Assembly (NCBI GenBank): GCA_002414705.1
Contig: DIAL01000018.1
Location: 130,446-145,332 of the forward strand
Reading direction: 5' to 3'
DNA length: 14,887 nucleotides
DNA from: Flavobacteriaceae bacterium UBA5079
Lineage (GTDB): Bacteria > Bacteroidota > Bacteroidia > Flavobacteriales > Flavobacteriaceae
The notes under the pieces were generated by a model that ran no database searches, was not told the DNA's origin, and worked only from the letters and a program-made list of their open reading frames with translations. This document shows, piece after piece, positions 1-8,356 of the stretch (position 1 is its first letter; every line of letters starts with the position of its first letter). The translations under genes were made by a program, and so were the position numbers.

Positions 1-2
1 CT

Positions 3-3000
3 ATGTTATTTAAAAAAATCTTAACGGTCGTTGTCATCTTATCTGTTTTGGTGTCTTGTAAAAAGGAAGATACTGAAACCGACAATCTTTTTAAATTCCG
101 AGAATATATAAGTTATACAACTTCTGGTTTAGTTTCGATTGCAGACCCAATTCAAATTAATCTAGCGAAACCTGTCGAAAAATGGGAAATGGGTCAGGAA
201 ATAATGGATGACATTGTAACCATTTCACCACATGTATCAGGTAAATTGGTTGTTGTTAATCAGCAATCACTGCTATTCACTCCAGATGAACCGTTAGAAT
301 CTGCCACAGAATATACGGTAACCGTAAAACTGAAAAAGATTTATAAAGACATACCGAGTGATTTTGGTAATTACACCTTTCAGTTTAAAACCATTACGCC
401 TAATTTCACGATTAATACCAATAATCTTCAATCTTACAGCAAAGATTGGCAATATGTTGAAGCGGTTTTGCGTACTTCAGATGTCATTTCATTACAACAA
501 GCTAAACAATTAGTGGAAGCCTCCCAGAATGGTAAAGAACTAAAAATTGTTTTTAATGAATATAATGAAAAAGCGAAAGTTTTCGAATTCAAAATTGATA
601 GTATCAATAGAAAAATAGAGGATTCTGAAATTCTGGTAGAATGGCAAGGTAATGCCATTAATGCAGATAATACAGGTGAAAACACGTTAAAAATTCCTGG
701 CATTAACAATTTCACTATTGTGGATTTAGAAGTGGTACAGTCTCCCGAGCAATATATCTCCATTAATTTCTCGTATCCTTTAAAAAAAGGGCAAAATTTT
801 GACGGTTTGGTAACTATTGAAAAAAGCAAAAACCCAAAATTTATTGTAAATGGAAATGTATTAAAAGTCTATCCTGAAAGTAAATTGGTAGGTGATATTC
901 AAGTGGATGTTTTTCAGGGCATCTCTAACACTGACGAATTTAAATTGAAGCGTCCATTTTCAGAAAAAATCACTTTCGAAAACTTAAAACCACAAGTCCG
1001 TTTAATTAGCAACGGAAGTATTCTACCAAATTCCAAGCAGCTTAAATTTAATTTTGAAGCGGTAAACCTGAAAGCGGTCGATGTACGTATTATTAAAATA
1101 TATCAAGATAATATATTACAGTTTTTGCAGGATAATAATTTAGATGGTAACAATCAATATAGTATCAGACAAGTTGGTCGCAGAATTGCTAAACAAACCA
1201 TTGAGCTTGAATCAGCTACTGAAAATACCGGAAAATGGCGTGCTTACAGTATTGATTTATCCAAATTCTTCGAAGCCGATCCAGGTGCTATTTACAGAGT
1301 GGAATTGAGCTTCAATAAAGACTATTCTTTATACGATTGTAGCACAAACGAAACAGCCAATGTAAGTAATGACAACTACGACGATTACTACTACGAAGAC
1401 GATTATTATGGAAATGATTATGCTGAAGAAGCCTACAGCGAGGATGACGATTTACGTGAAGAAGCCTATTGGGATAATTTAATTTATAGCTACAAAAACT
1501 ATCCATATAACTGGCGCGAGCGCGAAAATCCATGTCATGTAGCATACTATAACGAAAGCCGCATTGTATCACAAAATTTACTCGCTTCCAACTTGGGTGT
1601 TATTGCCAAGCGTGGTGAGAATAACTCCTATTATTTTGCGGTAACCAATATTCTAAATACCAATCCAGAAAGCAACGCATCTGTAACACTTTACAATTAC
1701 CAGCAGCAGGAATTAGTCACATTATTTACCAATTCTGAAGGTTTATTAACCATTGATGCGGACAAGCATGCAGCTTTTGCCATTGTAAAAAAAGGCAATA
1801 ATACCTCGTATTTAAAACTCGCAGATGGCAACTCACTATCCTTGAGTAAATTTGATGTTTCTGGAAACAACATGCAACGCGGACTTAAAAGCTATTTGTA
1901 TGGCGAGCGTGGTGTTTGGCGTCCAGGAGACACGCTTCATTTAACATTTATGTTGAATGATAAAGCAAATAAATTACCAAAAGCACATCCTGTGAAACTA
2001 GAAATCACAGATCCTAATGGGAAACTAACCTATAAAAATGTCGCAACCTATAATGTTAATAATTTTTACAAATTTACGGTTACCACTAATACCGAAGATA
2101 AAACAGGAAATTACAACGCTAAAGTTTCGGTTGGTGGTGCTACTTTTTATAAAACCCTAAAAATTGAAACCGTTAAACCGAATCGTCTTAAAATTAAAGT
2201 CGATTTTGAAAACGACATTTTAACCAACAACCAACCATTAGCAGGAACGCTAAATGTGACATGGCTTCATGGAGCGCCTGGAAAAAATCTCAAAGCCGAA
2301 ATTAAAGCAAAAATTAGCAGCTCCAATTCCGGATTTAAAAACTACAAAAATTACATATTTTCCGATCCAACACGCGAATTTGAAACTGAAGAGTTAACCG
2401 TTTTTGAAGGAAATGTGAATGCCGAAGGTATCGCTAAAATAAATAATCAATTAGAGGTTGGCAAAAATGCGCCTGGCATGTTAAACGTGCAGTTTTTAGT
2501 ACGTGCTTTTGAAAATGGTGGCGATTTTTCCATGGATGCTTTTACCATGCCTTATGCACCTTATAAATCGTTTGTAGGTTTACGTTCACCTGAACCAAAA
2601 GCGTATGGCTCGTTTTTTACGGATGAAAACCAAACCTTTGATGTGGTGGTGGTAGATAAAGATGGAAAACCCATGCAACGCAATAATCTAGAAGTAAAAA
2701 TTTATAAAATTGAATGGCGTTGGTGGTGGAATGCTTCTGAAGATAATCTGTCCAGTTACGTATCTAGCAATTACCACAGACCGTATTTAGATAGCAAAGT
2801 AAACACCAATACACAAGGTAAAGGGCGTTTCAATATCAATATTCCAGATGAAGAAGGTGGTCGTTACCTCATTCGTGTTATTGATCCAGAAAGTGGTCAT
2901 GCCACAGGACGCACCGCTTACTTTTACAAAAACTGGTGGCAGAAATCCCCTTCAAGCGATAAAGAAGCTGCTAAAATGTTGGTGTTTTCCGCAGATAAAG

Positions 3001-5576
3001 AAACCTACAATGTAGGCGAAACCGCAACCATTACATTTAATTCTGGTAGTGAAGGTCGCGCGTTAGTGAGCGTAGAAAATGGCACCGAAGTTTTAGAAAC
3101 TAAATGGGTGAAAACACAACAAGGTGAAACCAAAGTAACCATTCCAATTTCAGCTGAAATGGCACCCAATGTGTTTATTAATATTTCATTATTACAACCG
3201 CATGCTATTACGGCAAACGATTTACCGATTCGCTTATTTGGCGTTATTCCAATCATGGTGGAAGATCCAAATACGAAATTGGAACCACTATTAAAAATGC
3301 CAGATGTCTTGCAACCAGAGCAGGAATTTAAAGTCACGGTTTCCGAAAAGAACAACAAATCAATGACCTACACCATTGCTATGGTTGAAGAAGGCTTGCT
3401 AGATTTAACGCGTTTTAAAACTCCAAATGCGTGGGATGAATTTTACGCACGCGAAGCTTTAGGTGTTAAAACTTGGGATGTTTTTGATGCTATAATTGGC
3501 GCCTATTCTGGAAGTATCGATCAGGTTTTCGCAATTGGTGGTGATGGAAATGCTGCAGCCGGTAAAAACAAAAAAGCCAATCGCTTTAAACCGGTTGTAA
3601 CGTATTTAGGGCCTTTTAGTTTGAAAGCGGGCGAAAATAAATCGCACACGCTTAAACTACCAAATTATATTGGAGCCGTTCGGACTATGGTGGTAGCCGG
3701 AAATGCTAAAGATGAAGCTTATGGTAGTGTGGATAAATCGGTTCAGGTTAAAAAACCGCTTATGGTTTTAGCGTCTTTACCAAGAAAGTTAAGTCCAGGT
3801 GAAAAAGTAACGCTTCCGGTTACCGTTTTTGCTATGGAAAATACCGTGAAAAATGTTGAAATCAGTTTAAAATTAAGCAATGGTATTTCTGTTATTGGTG
3901 AGAAAACACAAACCGTAAGTTTCGCCAAACCAGATGAAAAAATGCGCTATTTTGAATTGGATGTCAGCCAAGCAAAAGGTTTTAATACCATTGAAGTTAT
4001 TGCTACAGGCAACGGCGAAAAATCGACTTTCAAAGTAGAAATTGATGTGGTAAATCCAAATCCTATTTCGTCCAAATCGATTGATAAATCGGTAACAGCA
4101 AATGCAGAAGCATCGCTTTCATTTTCAACTTTTGGAGAAACTGGAACTAATTCGGCAACGGTCGAATTTTCAACTTTACCTCCTATGGATTTCACACGTC
4201 GTTTGCAATACCTTATTCAATATCCTCATGGTTGTTTGGAGCAAACCACGTCTGGTGTATTTCCACAATTATACTTAAACGATATTTTCGATTTAACACT
4301 TGATAAAAGACAAGACATTCAAAAAAATATAGAAAGCGGTATCAAACGCCTAGCCCAATTTCAAATGCCAAATGGTGGCATGAGTTATTGGATGGGTGAA
4401 AATTCAGCTAACGATTGGTCAACCAGTTACGCTGGACACTTTATGCTAGAAGCAGAAAAGAAAGGCTATGTGTTACCATTAACATTTAAGAACAATTGGA
4501 TAACCTATCAAAAACAAGCAGCTCGTGATTGGCGACCTAGTTACAGAACCTATAATTCCGATTTAGCACAAGCCTACCGATTATATACGTTAGCATTGGC
4601 TGGAAAACCAGATTTAGCTGCCATGAATCGTTTACGTGAGTTTTCCGAAATATCCAACGAAGCCAAATGGCGTTTGGCTGCAGCTTATGGCTTGGCTGGA
4701 CAACATGAGGCGAGTCAAACGATTTCAAAAACAGCAAATATTAATTTCCAACCACCAAAATATAATTATTACACCTATGGTTCAGTAGATAGAAATCGTG
4801 CCATGGCTTTGGAAACTATGGTACTGACTAAAAACCCGCAGCAACGTGAATTAGCAGAATATCTAGCGAATGATTTATCTAGCAACCGTTGGATGAGCAC
4901 GCAAACAACAGCTTATAGCTTGTTGGCTATGGCAAAAATGGTGGAAGCCAATGGTGGCAAGGATTTAAATCTTACGTACACCATCAATGGAAAATCTGAA
5001 ACCATCCAATCAAAATCGGCTATTGCGCAACGTGATTTACTAATAAATGATGGTTCAAATCAACTAACATTCACAAATAAAAAAGCCAATTTGGTGTATG
5101 TACGTGTGCTTAATTCTGGTAAACTTCCGCTTGGTCAAGAGCTCACGGAACAACGTGGATTAAGCGTTTCCGTGGTTTATAAAGATTTGACAGGAAATAA
5201 AATTAATATTTCCAATTTAAAACAAGGGCAGGATTTTGTGGCGAGTATTACAGTTAACAATCTTAAAAATGAAAATATAAACGATGTGGCACTCACCCAG
5301 TTATTTCCGTCAGGTTGGGAAATCATTAATACACGATTTACCGATTTTGGAGAAGCAACAACCAATCAAGCTACTTATACAGATATTCGTGATAATCAAG
5401 TAAATTATTATTTCGATTTACCACAAAAAGGAAAACAAGGCATTAAAACCTTCAATGTTATGTTGAATGCATCCTTTTTAGGAACCTATTATTTACCAGG
5501 TGTTCAAGCCGAAGCTATGTATGATCATGATTATTTAGTGCGAAATAAAGGACAATGGATTATTGTTGAGAAGTAA
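3..5576 (+). CDS. Bacterial alpha-2-macroglobulin family lipoprotein (thioester-containing protease trap)
   Basis: This 1857-residue protein resembles E. coli YfhM/ECAM but is about 200 residues longer. Known family members trap attacking proteases: cleavage of a bait region exposes a thioester that couples covalently to the protease. The N-terminus is a lipoprotein signal (LVSC lipobox, lipidated Cys19) followed by KKED. Visible landmarks are the MG2-type stretch GVWRPGD at 637-643, the bait-region-domain motif VEEGLLDLT from about 1128, a Gly/Ala/Lys-rich flexible stretch near 1180-1195 just before the A2M core (VVTYLGPF at 1198), and the thioester CLEQ at Cys1411-Gln1414, followed by an alpha-helical thioester domain. 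A Tyr/Asp/Glu-rich segment (about 453-491) lies between Cys446 and Cys511. The ATG at position 3 gives a complete signal peptide, so it is probably the true start; the promoter lies outside the window. Two genes downstream is pbpC, the family's known genomic partner. Family assignment is firm; the cell-surface side is inferred. Confidence 0.95.
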   Translation: MLFKKILTVVVILSVLVSCKKEDTETDNLFKFREYISYTTSGLVSIADPIQINLAKPVEKWEMGQEIMDDIVTISPHVSGKLVVVNQQSLLFTPDEPLESATEYTVTVKLKKIYKDIPSDFGNYTFQFKTITPNFTINTNNLQSYSKDWQYVEAVLRTSDVISLQQAKQLVEASQNGKELKIVFNEYNEKAKVFEFKIDSINRKIEDSEILVEWQGNAINADNTGENTLKIPGINNFTIVDLEVVQSPEQYISINFSYPLKKGQNFDGLVTIEKSKNPKFIVNGNVLKVYPESKLVGDIQVDVFQGISNTDEFKLKRPFSEKITFENLKPQVRLISNGSILPNSKQLKFNFEAVNLKAVDVRIIKIYQDNILQFLQDNNLDGNNQYSIRQVGRRIAKQTIELESATENTGKWRAYSIDLSKFFEADPGAIYRVELSFNKDYSLYDCSTNETANVSNDNYDDYYYEDDYYGNDYAEEAYSEDDDLREEAYWDNLIYSYKNYPYNWRERENPCHVAYYNESRIVSQNLLASNLGVIAKRGENNSYYFAVTNILNTNPESNASVTLYNYQQQELVTLFTNSEGLLTIDADKHAAFAIVKKGNNTSYLKLADGNSLSLSKFDVSGNNMQRGLKSYLYGERGVWRPGDTLHLTFMLNDKANKLPKAHPVKLEITDPNGKLTYKNVATYNVNNFYKFTVTTNTEDKTGNYNAKVSVGGATFYKTLKIETVKPNRLKIKVDFENDILTNNQPLAGTLNVTWLHGAPGKNLKAEIKAKISSSNSGFKNYKNYIFSDPTREFETEELTVFEGNVNAEGIAKINNQLEVGKNAPGMLNVQFLVRAFENGGDFSMDAFTMPYAPYKSFVGLRSPEPKAYGSFFTDENQTFDVVVVDKDGKPMQRNNLEVKIYKIEWRWWWNASEDNLSSYVSSNYHRPYLDSKVNTNTQGKGRFNINIPDEEGGRYLIRVIDPESGHATGRTAYFYKNWWQKSPSSDKEAAKMLVFSADKETYNVGETATITFNSGSEGRALVSVENGTEVLETKWVKTQQGETKVTIPISAEMAPNVFINISLLQPHAITANDLPIRLFGVIPIMVEDPNTKLEPLLKMPDVLQPEQEFKVTVSEKNNKSMTYTIAMVEEGLLDLTRFKTPNAWDEFYAREALGVKTWDVFDAIIGAYSGSIDQVFAIGGDGNAAAGKNKKANRFKPVVTYLGPFSLKAGENKSHTLKLPNYIGAVRTMVVAGNAKDEAYGSVDKSVQVKKPLMVLASLPRKLSPGEKVTLPVTVFAMENTVKNVEISLKLSNGISVIGEKTQTVSFAKPDEKMRYFELDVSQAKGFNTIEVIATGNGEKSTFKVEIDVVNPNPISSKSIDKSVTANAEASLSFSTFGETGTNSATVEFSTLPPMDFTRRLQYLIQYPHGCLEQTTSGVFPQLYLNDIFDLTLDKRQDIQKNIESGIKRLAQFQMPNGGMSYWMGENSANDWSTSYAGHFMLEAEKKGYVLPLTFKNNWITYQKQAARDWRPSYRTYNSDLAQAYRLYTLALAGKPDLAAMNRLREFSEISNEAKWRLAAAYGLAGQHEASQTISKTANINFQPPKYNYYTYGSVDRNRAMALETMVLTKNPQQRELAEYLANDLSSNRWMSTQTTAYSLLAMAKMVEANGGKDLNLTYTINGKSETIQSKSAIAQRDLLINDGSNQLTFTNKKANLVYVRVLNSGKLPLGQELTEQRGLSVSVVYKDLTGNKINISNLKQGQDFVASITVNNLKNENINDVALTQLFPSGWEIINTRFTDFGEATTNQATYTDIRDNQVNYYFDLPQKGKQGIKTFNVMLNASFLGTYYLPGVQAEAMYDHDYLVRNKGQWIIVEK

Positions 5577-5580
5577 CCAA

Positions 5581-5685
5581 TTCTTGCCAAAGCAGGAAAT
5601 CGAAGATTCAGCGTAGTTAATCTCATAGTAATTCAAAAAAGTAAATTTATATAATTAAACAAGACAATTTCCACGAAAGCAGGAA
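5581..5685. repeat. Two degenerate copies of a GCAGGAA palindromic repeat in the A2M-monooxygenase gap
   Basis: The gap 5577-5695 holds two related short elements, at 5581-5598 and 5669-5685. Both contain AAAGCAGGAA (5589-5598 and 5676-5685). The first can fold as a 7-bp stem (TTCTTGC with GCAGGAA, one G-U pair) with a CAAA loop. The second keeps only TTCC/GGAA pairing. They look like decayed copies of the dispersed TTCCTGC-GAAA-GCAGGAA palindrome that I recall from intergenic regions of many genomes. Neither is followed by a T-run, so they are poor intrinsic terminators. The second copy ends 10 bp before the start codon of the downstream gene. Confidence 0.5.
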
Positions 5686-5695
5686 TGACGAAACT

Positions 5696-6004
5696 ATGAC
5701 AAATCAAAAACCCTATTATGCTGTTATTTTTACCTCAACACAAACCGATCACATTGAAGGTTATTCTGAAATGGCAAAAAAAATGGAGCTACTCGCTAAA
5801 CAACAACCTGGATTTATTGGTATTGAATCCGCCAGAGACGGTTTAGGAATAACCGTTAGTTATTGGGACAGTTTAGATGCCATTAAAAACTGGAAACAGG
5901 AAAGCGATCATGTTTTTGCACAACAAAAAGGTCGCGAGGAATGGTATAACTGGTATCACGTTCGGATTTGTAAAGTGGAACGCGAATACGAATTCAAAAA
6001 ATAG
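5696..6004 (+). CDS. Antibiotic biosynthesis monooxygenase (ABM) domain protein
   Basis: This 102-residue protein is of typical length for a single ABM (dimeric alpha-beta barrel) domain. The pattern is characteristic of one ABM subgroup: YYAVIFTS near the start, GYSEMAKKMELLAKQQPGF, then ESARDGLGITVSYWDS and a C-terminal WYNWYHVRICKVERE. The fold occurs in cofactor-free monooxygenases acting on aromatic substrates, in haem-degrading enzymes and in proteins of unknown role, so the substrate cannot be read from sequence. There is no signal peptide, so it is expected in the cytoplasm. It starts at ATG 5696, 119 bp after the macroglobulin gene. Its TAG stop directly abuts the TTG start of pbpC in the same reading frame, so translational coupling or stop read-through is possible. 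Its place between a macroglobulin gene and pbpC is unexplained; it may simply be carried in the operon. Confidence 0.88.
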   Translation: MTNQKPYYAVIFTSTQTDHIEGYSEMAKKMELLAKQQPGFIGIESARDGLGITVSYWDSLDAIKNWKQESDHVFAQQKGREEWYNWYHVRICKVEREYEFKK

Positions 6005-8356
6005 TTGAACAAATTAACAACCTACATAAAAACGAATAAAATAAAATCGGCAATCGTATTCCTATTACTCATTGCCTATTATTTCTGTTTACCTAATAAG
6101 TTATTTACAGATCCCACGGCAACCGTTATTACGAGTAAAACCAATCAGCTTTTAGGTGCTAAAATTGCGAGTGATGGTCAATGGCGATTTCCCCAAAACG
6201 ATTCTATACCAGAAAAATTTAAAACCTGTATTATTGCTTTTGAAGATGCCTATTTCTACAAACATCCTGGTTTTAATCCAATTTCCATTTTTAAAGCCTT
6301 TAAAGAGAACTTAAAATCGGATGGTATTAAACGTGGTGGAAGCACGCTCACACAACAAGTGATTCGTTTATCCCGAAAAGGCCAAAATAGAACCTATTTT
6401 GAAAAAGGTATTGAAATTATTTTAGCAACCCGTTTGGAACTTCGCGAAAGCAAAGATCAGATTTTAGCCTATTATACTAGTAACACACCTTTTGGCGGAA
6501 ATGTGGTTGGTTTGGATGCTGCATCTTGGCGGTATTTTAATCGTGATGCTACACAATTATCTTGGGCAGAACATGCTACCTTGGCTGTTTTACCAAATGC
6601 ACCAAGCTTAATTTATCCTGGAAAGAATCAAGAACAATTACTAAAAAAACGCAATCGTTTACTCAAAAAATTACTAGATAATAAGGTTTTAGATTCCTTA
6701 ACCTATCAACTTTCTATAGCAGAAGGATTACCCCAAAAACCGTATGCCTTACCACAAACGGCTCCTCATTTATTACAAAAAGTAGCTACAGCACATTCGG
6801 GAAAACGCATTCAAACAACCGTTGATAATCATTTACAAGAACGTGTTAATCAACTTGTGAAAACACATTATAATCAACTAAAGCAAAACGATATTCATAA
6901 TGCGGCTGTTTTAGTTTTAGATGTGAAAACCAAAAAGGTTCTAGCCTATGTTGGAAATTCACCAACCAGTAAATTACACCAAAAAGATGTGGACATTATT
7001 GATAAACCAAGAAGTACGGGCAGTATTTTAAAACCCTTTTTATATGCTGCCATGTTGGATGCTGGCGATTTATTACCAAACACATTAGTTGCGGACATAC
7101 CAACACAGTATGGAAGTTATAATCCCGAAAACTACAACAAAACTTATGATGGAGCCGTACCGGCTAGTCGCGCCTTATCACGCTCTTTAAATGTGCCATC
7201 GGTTAGAATGTTGCAGGAGTTTGGGTTGGACAGATTTTATCAATATTTAAAGAAATTACAGCTTAAAGATTTATCGGAATCTGCCAATTATTATGGATTA
7301 TCTTTGATTTTAGGAGGAGCCGAAAGTAATTTATGGGATTTGTGTAAAAGTTATGCTGCGCTATCTTCAACCCTAAATCATTTTTCGGAAACGTCTAGCG
7401 AGTATTTTACTAACGAATTTACGGCACCCATTTTTATCAATTCCAAAACAGTTGACTTCGGAAAAAAAACTGCTGATAAAACACTTTTTGATGCCGCTTC
7501 CATCTATTTAACTTATGAAAGTTTAAAAACCGTTAACAGACCAGAAGGTGACGATAATTGGGAGTTTTATGATGGTTCCAAACAAATAGCCTGGAAAACA
7601 GGTACCAGTTTCGGTTTTCGTGATGCTTGGGCTATTGGAACAACCAAAGATTATGTGGTTGGTGTTTGGGTTGGAAATGCGGATGGTGAAGGCAGACCGG
7701 GTTTAGTTGGTGTACAAACGGCTGCACCTATTTTATTTGATGTGTTTAATCTATTGCCAAATTCTGAATGGTTTGCAAAACCTTATGATGAGATGCAGGA
7801 AGTTTCTATTTGCAAACAAAGTGGGCATCGTGCATCGCCAAATTGTGATGCGGTAGAACAAAAATTCATTCAAATTTCTGGGTTAAAAACCAAGCCTTGT
7901 CCGTATCATGTATTGGTTCATTTAGATAGGTTAGAGCAGTTTCAAGTGAATTCGTCTTGTGAGGCCATTGCAGATATTTCGCATAAATCATGGTTTGTAT
8001 TACCACCATTAATGGCTTATTATTATAAAACCAAAAATCCGTTTTATAAACCCCTACCTCCTTTTAGAGCAGATTGTTTGGGAGAAAACGCCATTTCCAT
8101 GCAATTCATGTATCCCAATGACAATAACAGCATTTTCTTACCTAAAGGTTTTGATGGAAAAACCAATGAACTCATTTTAAAAATAGCACATTCCAAACCT
8201 GAAACAACGGTATTTTGGTATTTAAATGAGCAGTTTTTAGGAAGCACGCAAAATATTCATGAATTTGGAATCCTTCCTAAAAAAGGAAAACATTTACTAA
8301 CGGTTGTGGATGCCTTTGGAAATGAAGCCAAACGCTGGATGACTATTTCGGAATAA
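6005..8356 (+). CDS. pbpC: Penicillin-binding protein 1C (bifunctional transglycosylase/transpeptidase)
   Basis: This 783-residue class A penicillin-binding protein is anchored in the inner membrane by one segment (about 14-29) and faces the periplasm. The glycosyltransferase GT51 domain has the catalytic Glu80 in FEDAYFYKHPG and the motif RGGSTLTQQ (110-118). The transpeptidase domain has all three motifs: Ser340-I-L-Lys343, Ser394-L-Asn396 and Lys531-Thr-Gly533. A Cys-rich linker (Cys603, Cys614, Cys632, His635) and a C-terminal domain (about 690-783) match PBP1C rather than 1A/1B. The start is TTG at 6005: TAG precedes it directly and no other ATG, GTG or TTG lies before the membrane segment. 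PBP1C with a macroglobulin is a known pair, thought to act in envelope repair and defence. The last 14 bp overlap the convergent gene's end. Confidence 0.94.
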   Translation: MNKLTTYIKTNKIKSAIVFLLLIAYYFCLPNKLFTDPTATVITSKTNQLLGAKIASDGQWRFPQNDSIPEKFKTCIIAFEDAYFYKHPGFNPISIFKAFKENLKSDGIKRGGSTLTQQVIRLSRKGQNRTYFEKGIEIILATRLELRESKDQILAYYTSNTPFGGNVVGLDAASWRYFNRDATQLSWAEHATLAVLPNAPSLIYPGKNQEQLLKKRNRLLKKLLDNKVLDSLTYQLSIAEGLPQKPYALPQTAPHLLQKVATAHSGKRIQTTVDNHLQERVNQLVKTHYNQLKQNDIHNAAVLVLDVKTKKVLAYVGNSPTSKLHQKDVDIIDKPRSTGSILKPFLYAAMLDAGDLLPNTLVADIPTQYGSYNPENYNKTYDGAVPASRALSRSLNVPSVRMLQEFGLDRFYQYLKKLQLKDLSESANYYGLSLILGGAESNLWDLCKSYAALSSTLNHFSETSSEYFTNEFTAPIFINSKTVDFGKKTADKTLFDAASIYLTYESLKTVNRPEGDDNWEFYDGSKQIAWKTGTSFGFRDAWAIGTTKDYVVGVWVGNADGEGRPGLVGVQTAAPILFDVFNLLPNSEWFAKPYDEMQEVSICKQSGHRASPNCDAVEQKFIQISGLKTKPCPYHVLVHLDRLEQFQVNSSCEAIADISHKSWFVLPPLMAYYYKTKNPFYKPLPPFRADCLGENAISMQFMYPNDNNSIFLPKGFDGKTNELILKIAHSKPETTVFWYLNEQFLGSTQNIHEFGILPKKGKHLLTVVDAFGNEAKRWMTISE

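Noticed and set aside
1312..1572. Minus-strand open frame rich in Arg, Asn and His inside the macroglobulin gene
   Set aside because: It is the complement of the acidic Tyr/Asp repeat segment; its composition reflects the biased plus-strand codons and no domain is visible.
5685..5699. Mini-ORF ATG-ACG-AAA-CTA-TGA whose stop overlaps the ABM start codon (ATGA)
   Set aside because: Its first part lies within the decayed GCAGGAA repeat and it encodes only four residues, so it is probably a chance product of the repeat sequence rather than a regulatory leader.
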